Below are positions 56,486-64,000 of a stretch of DNA of 64,000 bases, piece by piece. This stretch comes from Anaeromyces robustus (Eukaryota > Neocallimastigomycota > Neocallimastigomycetes > Neocallimastigales > Neocallimastigaceae). A program made the translations under genes and the position numbers. The notes under the pieces are model-generated. The model had not been told where the DNA came from. It was given only the letters and a program-made list of their open reading frames with translations, and did not search any database. The stretch spans positions 165,001-229,000 of the forward strand of contig MCFG01000004.1 of the NCBI GenBank assembly GCA_002104895.1, written 5' to 3'. Every line of letters begins with the position of its first letter. The stretch's first letter is position 1.

Positions 56486-57920
56486 TAAGATAGTATTCAT
56501 AAAATATAATTTATATACTAATAATAATAAATAATTTATAAAATAAAGTATTTATTTTTTATTATGATTAATATGATATAGTATAATTAGTTAATTAGTA
56601 AAATAAATACATATAGAATTTTATATCTAAAACAAAAAACAAAAATGAGATAAACAAAAAAAAAAACCGAAACAAAACATAACAAGAAACAAAACAAGTC
56701 GAAATAAAAGGCAAAACAAAAAAAAAAAACAAAACAAAAAAACAAAAACAAAAAAACAAAACAAAACAAAACAAAAAAAAAAAAAAAAAAAAAACAAAAA
56801 AAAAAAAAAAATAATTAAATAAATAAAGTAAAAATATTTAAATTATATAAAATATAATAAAACAATTGCAGGTCAATAAAAATATAAATTAAGATAATAT
56901 ATATTCAAAAGAAATTATTATTTTATTTTATTTTATTATATATATATATATATTGTATATTTTGCTTTATTTCTTAATTAATTTTTAATTAAATAATTAT
57001 AATTTTCTATTAATTTAACTTTATAATTATAATTCAAAATTTATAATAATGTATAAAAGCTTATAAATATTTTATTTTAAATAGACTATAAAAAATTGCA
57101 AAGAATATTCACTACATACTTTTTATATAAATTATTATTTTGCTTTATTTCTCTTATCTTTTCATTTTACTTATTACTCAGTGCTATTTATTTTTATTAT
57201 TTTTCTGAATTAAAATGTGGTGTTATTATTGTAATATTATTATGAAATTTTTTTTTTATAGTATTATGAAGGTATAAAAAAGCTTATTTTATATAATATT
57301 AAATGAAACAAAATATATATATATACATTTAATTTTTTTATTTTTTTTTATTTAAATAAAAAAAAAAAATAACTTTTTTAAGTTGAATAGAATATATATA
57401 TGATTTTAGAGAGTATTTTATTTAATATTGTTTCTATTGTTTTTTATTTCATAATATTTCATTATTTAATGAAGTACAGTTTGAAAAAAAAAAAAAAAAA
57501 AAAAAAAACAGAAAAAAGAAAAAGTAATATATCTTTTGGTAAAACTTTAAATAATATTAAATTATACACATATATATTTAATATATATATAATAGGCTAA
57601 TATATAAAATTTTTAAAAAAAAACAAAAGAAAAAGAAAAAACGAATATACAATATTTAATGAGTCAATATTCAATAATTAATAATAGTAATGGTCAATAA
57701 AAATATAAAAATAATAAATAAAAAAAACAATATATTATTTATATATTCTTTATTTTTTAATTCTTTATCTAATTTTATTGAAATTTAAAAACATTGAAAT
57801 ATATATATATATATATTATTTTTTTCCCTCTTACTATCTTTTTTTCTTCTCTCTTATAGAGAAATATAGCGTTTTATATTTTTTTTCATTTTTTATATAT
57901 ATTATTTAATAATTTTATAA
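56180..57920. other. Intergenic region between WRS1 and the condensation-like gene
   Basis: No gene. It has an AAT array (about 56418-56482), an AAAAC/AAACA-rich purine-side stretch (about 56630-56800) and a further A run near 57483-57508. Frames at 56587-56769 (-) and 57400-57600 (+) are low-complexity. The region before 57921 should hold the promoter. Confidence 0.6.
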
Positions 57921-62434
<4,514 letters not shown>

Positions 62435-62615
62435 TAATAAAGAATCGATAATATTTAATATAATTATTGTATAACAATATATAGTATATAAGTTTATATT
62501 TTCATAATATTACATTAGATAGTTTTTATATAATAATAAAATTAGAAAAATAATTAGAAAAATAAGTGTAAATAATATATTATACCTTTTTAGATTTATT
62601 AAATAATATATTTAT

Positions 62616-63227
62616 AATAAAATAAAATAAAATAAAATAAAATAAAATAAAATAAAATAAAATAAAATAAAATAAAATAAAATAAAATAAAATAAAATAA
62701 AATAAAATAAAATAAAATAAAATAAAATAAAATAAAATAAAATAAAATAAAATAAAATAAAATAAAATAAAATAAAATAAAATAAAATAAAATAAAATAA
62801 AATAAAATAAAATAAAATAAAATAAAATAAAATAAAATAAAATAAAATAAAATAAAATAAAATAAAATAAAATAAAATAAAATAAAATAAAATAAAATAA
62901 AATAAAATAAAATAAAATAAAATAAAATAAAATAAAATAAAATAAAATAAAATAAAATAAAATAAAATAAAATAAAATAAAATAAAATAAAATAAAATAA
63001 AATAAAATAAAATAAAATAAAATAAAATAAAATAAAATAAAATAAAATAAAATAAAATAAAATAAAATAAAATAAAATAAAATAAAATAAAATAAAATAA
63101 AATAAAATAAAATAAAATAAAATAAAATAAAATAAAATAAAATAAAATAAAATAAAATAAAATAAAATAAAATAAAATAAAATAAAATAAAATAAAATAA
63201 AATAAAATAAAATAAAATAAAATAAAA
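62616..63227. repeat. AAAAT pentanucleotide array, ~610 bp
   Basis: About 120 AAAAT units with no interruption that I can see, the longest simple repeat in the window. Read on the other strand it is ATTTT. The true length could differ if the assembly collapsed or expanded it. Confidence 0.97.
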
Positions 63228-63243
63228 AGTAATTGTAAATATA

Positions 63244-63274
<31 letters not shown>

Positions 63275-63491
63275 GAAATTTTTATTTAATCTTTAATTTT
63301 ATTTTTTTTTTATATTACTTTTTAGAGAAAAAAAGAAATAATTGATAATATATAAAACAAAAATTTAAAATATATGAAGATAATTAATTATTATATGACT
63401 TAAACTATACATATATATATTGCTTGTTTATTTATTTATTTATTTATTTATTAATTTGTGTATGTGTGTTTATTTGATTATTAATTTGCTT

Positions 63492-63573
63492 TATTATATT
63501 ATATTATATTATATTATATTATATTATATTATATTATATTATATTATATTATATTATATTATATTATATTATA
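63492..63573. repeat. TATAT pentanucleotide array
   Basis: About sixteen copies of ATTAT/TATAT, lying between the AAAAT array and the 3' end of the NDK-like gene. Confidence 0.9.
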
Positions 63574-63662
63574 TTTTATTTTTATTAATATTTTTATTTT
63601 TTTATTTTTTTATTTTCATAATAATAATTCAATTATTTAAATTTATTTTCTTAATTAATTAT

Positions 63663-64000
63663 TTATTTTAGTTCTGGAAAAATTATATCTAATTCACGTT
63701 TTGCATTATCATTAGAATCAGAACCATGCACTGCATTTTTAGATCCATCTGTACCAAACTGGGCACGAATACTGTTTATATATTTGTATATATACAATTA
63801 TATATATTAAGTTAAAATAATTTATATATATATATAAATTAATAATAAAAAAAAGACAATTTTATTTATGAATATATAATATAAATTTATTATTATAAAT
63901 AATTATATATTATTTTAAATAAATACCTTTCAGGTGCTATTTCACGTGCTTTTTCGGAATTTGTTGGACCCATTAATTCTCTCCAAGCTTTAACAGCATT
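63663..64000 (-). CDS. Nucleoside diphosphate kinase-like protein, C-terminal exons (partial at the window edge)
   Basis: Two exons are visible: from beyond 64000 to 63927, and 63771-63663 (stop at 63665-63663). The donor is GTATTT, the acceptor AAACAG, and phase 2 matches. The ~60 visible residues read NAVKAWRELMGPTNSEKARE, then IAPESIRAQFGTDGSKNAVH and GSDS, ending in LDIIFPELK. The active-site loop is present: the His that precedes GSDS in N-A-V-H-G-S-D-S is the position of the phospho-histidine. The wording RAQFGTDG (instead of RGDF or RGDY) matches the NME5/NME7/TXNDC3-like group tied to cilia and flagella, which would fit a fungus with flagellated zoospores. This subgroup call is from memory of family motifs. 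The N-terminal part lies outside the window. Confidence 0.85.

Larger units (their letters stand above)
62435..63662. other. Convergent intergenic region dominated by simple repeats
   Basis: The flanking genes converge. Most of the space is the AAAAT array (62616-63227), followed by T and A runs, a TTTA tract near 63426-63452 and a TATAT array (63492-63573). The frame at 63420-63671 is repeat-derived. Confidence 0.75.

Overview
The window looks like nuclear DNA from an anaerobic gut fungus (Neocallimastigomycota); the genus cannot be resolved. The evidence is extreme A+T richness, long homopolymer and AAT/ATT/AAAAT/TTTA arrays, short AT-rich GT-AG introns, Asn-rich protein tracts, and above all a secreted GH53 galactanase with two C-terminal Cys-rich fungal dockerin (CBM10-like) modules, which mark the cellulosome enzymes of this phylum. 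Poly-Asn and low GC also suggest Dictyostelium, but the dockerins argue against it.

Layout. 1-3250 is a gene-poor AT desert. 3251-4867 (+) is an orphan low-complexity protein. 5411-12879 (-) is one large three-exon gene, rebuilt here from separate open frames, for a SEN1/senataxin-like SF1 helicase whose catalytic motifs look degenerate. 14559-16793 (-) encodes a galactokinase fused to galactose-1-phosphate uridylyltransferase; 18459-19634 (-) is an almost identical tandem copy of the galactokinase half alone, with its upstream region duplicated too. 23823-25499 (+) is the dockerin-bearing GH53 endo-beta-1,4-galactanase. 30092-31534 (+) is NADP-type glutamate dehydrogenase. 32288-35701 (+) is ORC1 in nine exons. 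36835-50926 (-) is a TOM1/HUWE1-type HECT ubiquitin ligase of about 3797 residues in 17 exons. 53548-56179 (+) is cytoplasmic tryptophanyl-tRNA synthetase in seven exons. 57921-62434 (+) is a three-exon gene for a protein resembling a non-ribosomal peptide synthetase condensation domain without its catalytic histidines. 63663 to the right edge (-) is the C-terminal part of a nucleoside diphosphate kinase-like protein of the axonemal type.

How the genes relate. Most are unrelated housekeeping genes. The exception is 14.5-25.5 kb, where a secreted enzyme that releases galactose from galactan lies near two genes for the first intracellular steps of galactose use (Gal to Gal-1-P to UDP-Gal). This could be a small galactan-use neighbourhood. 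All exon joins were made by eye from GT-AG sites and reading-frame phase; every join given is phase-consistent, but none has transcript support here.
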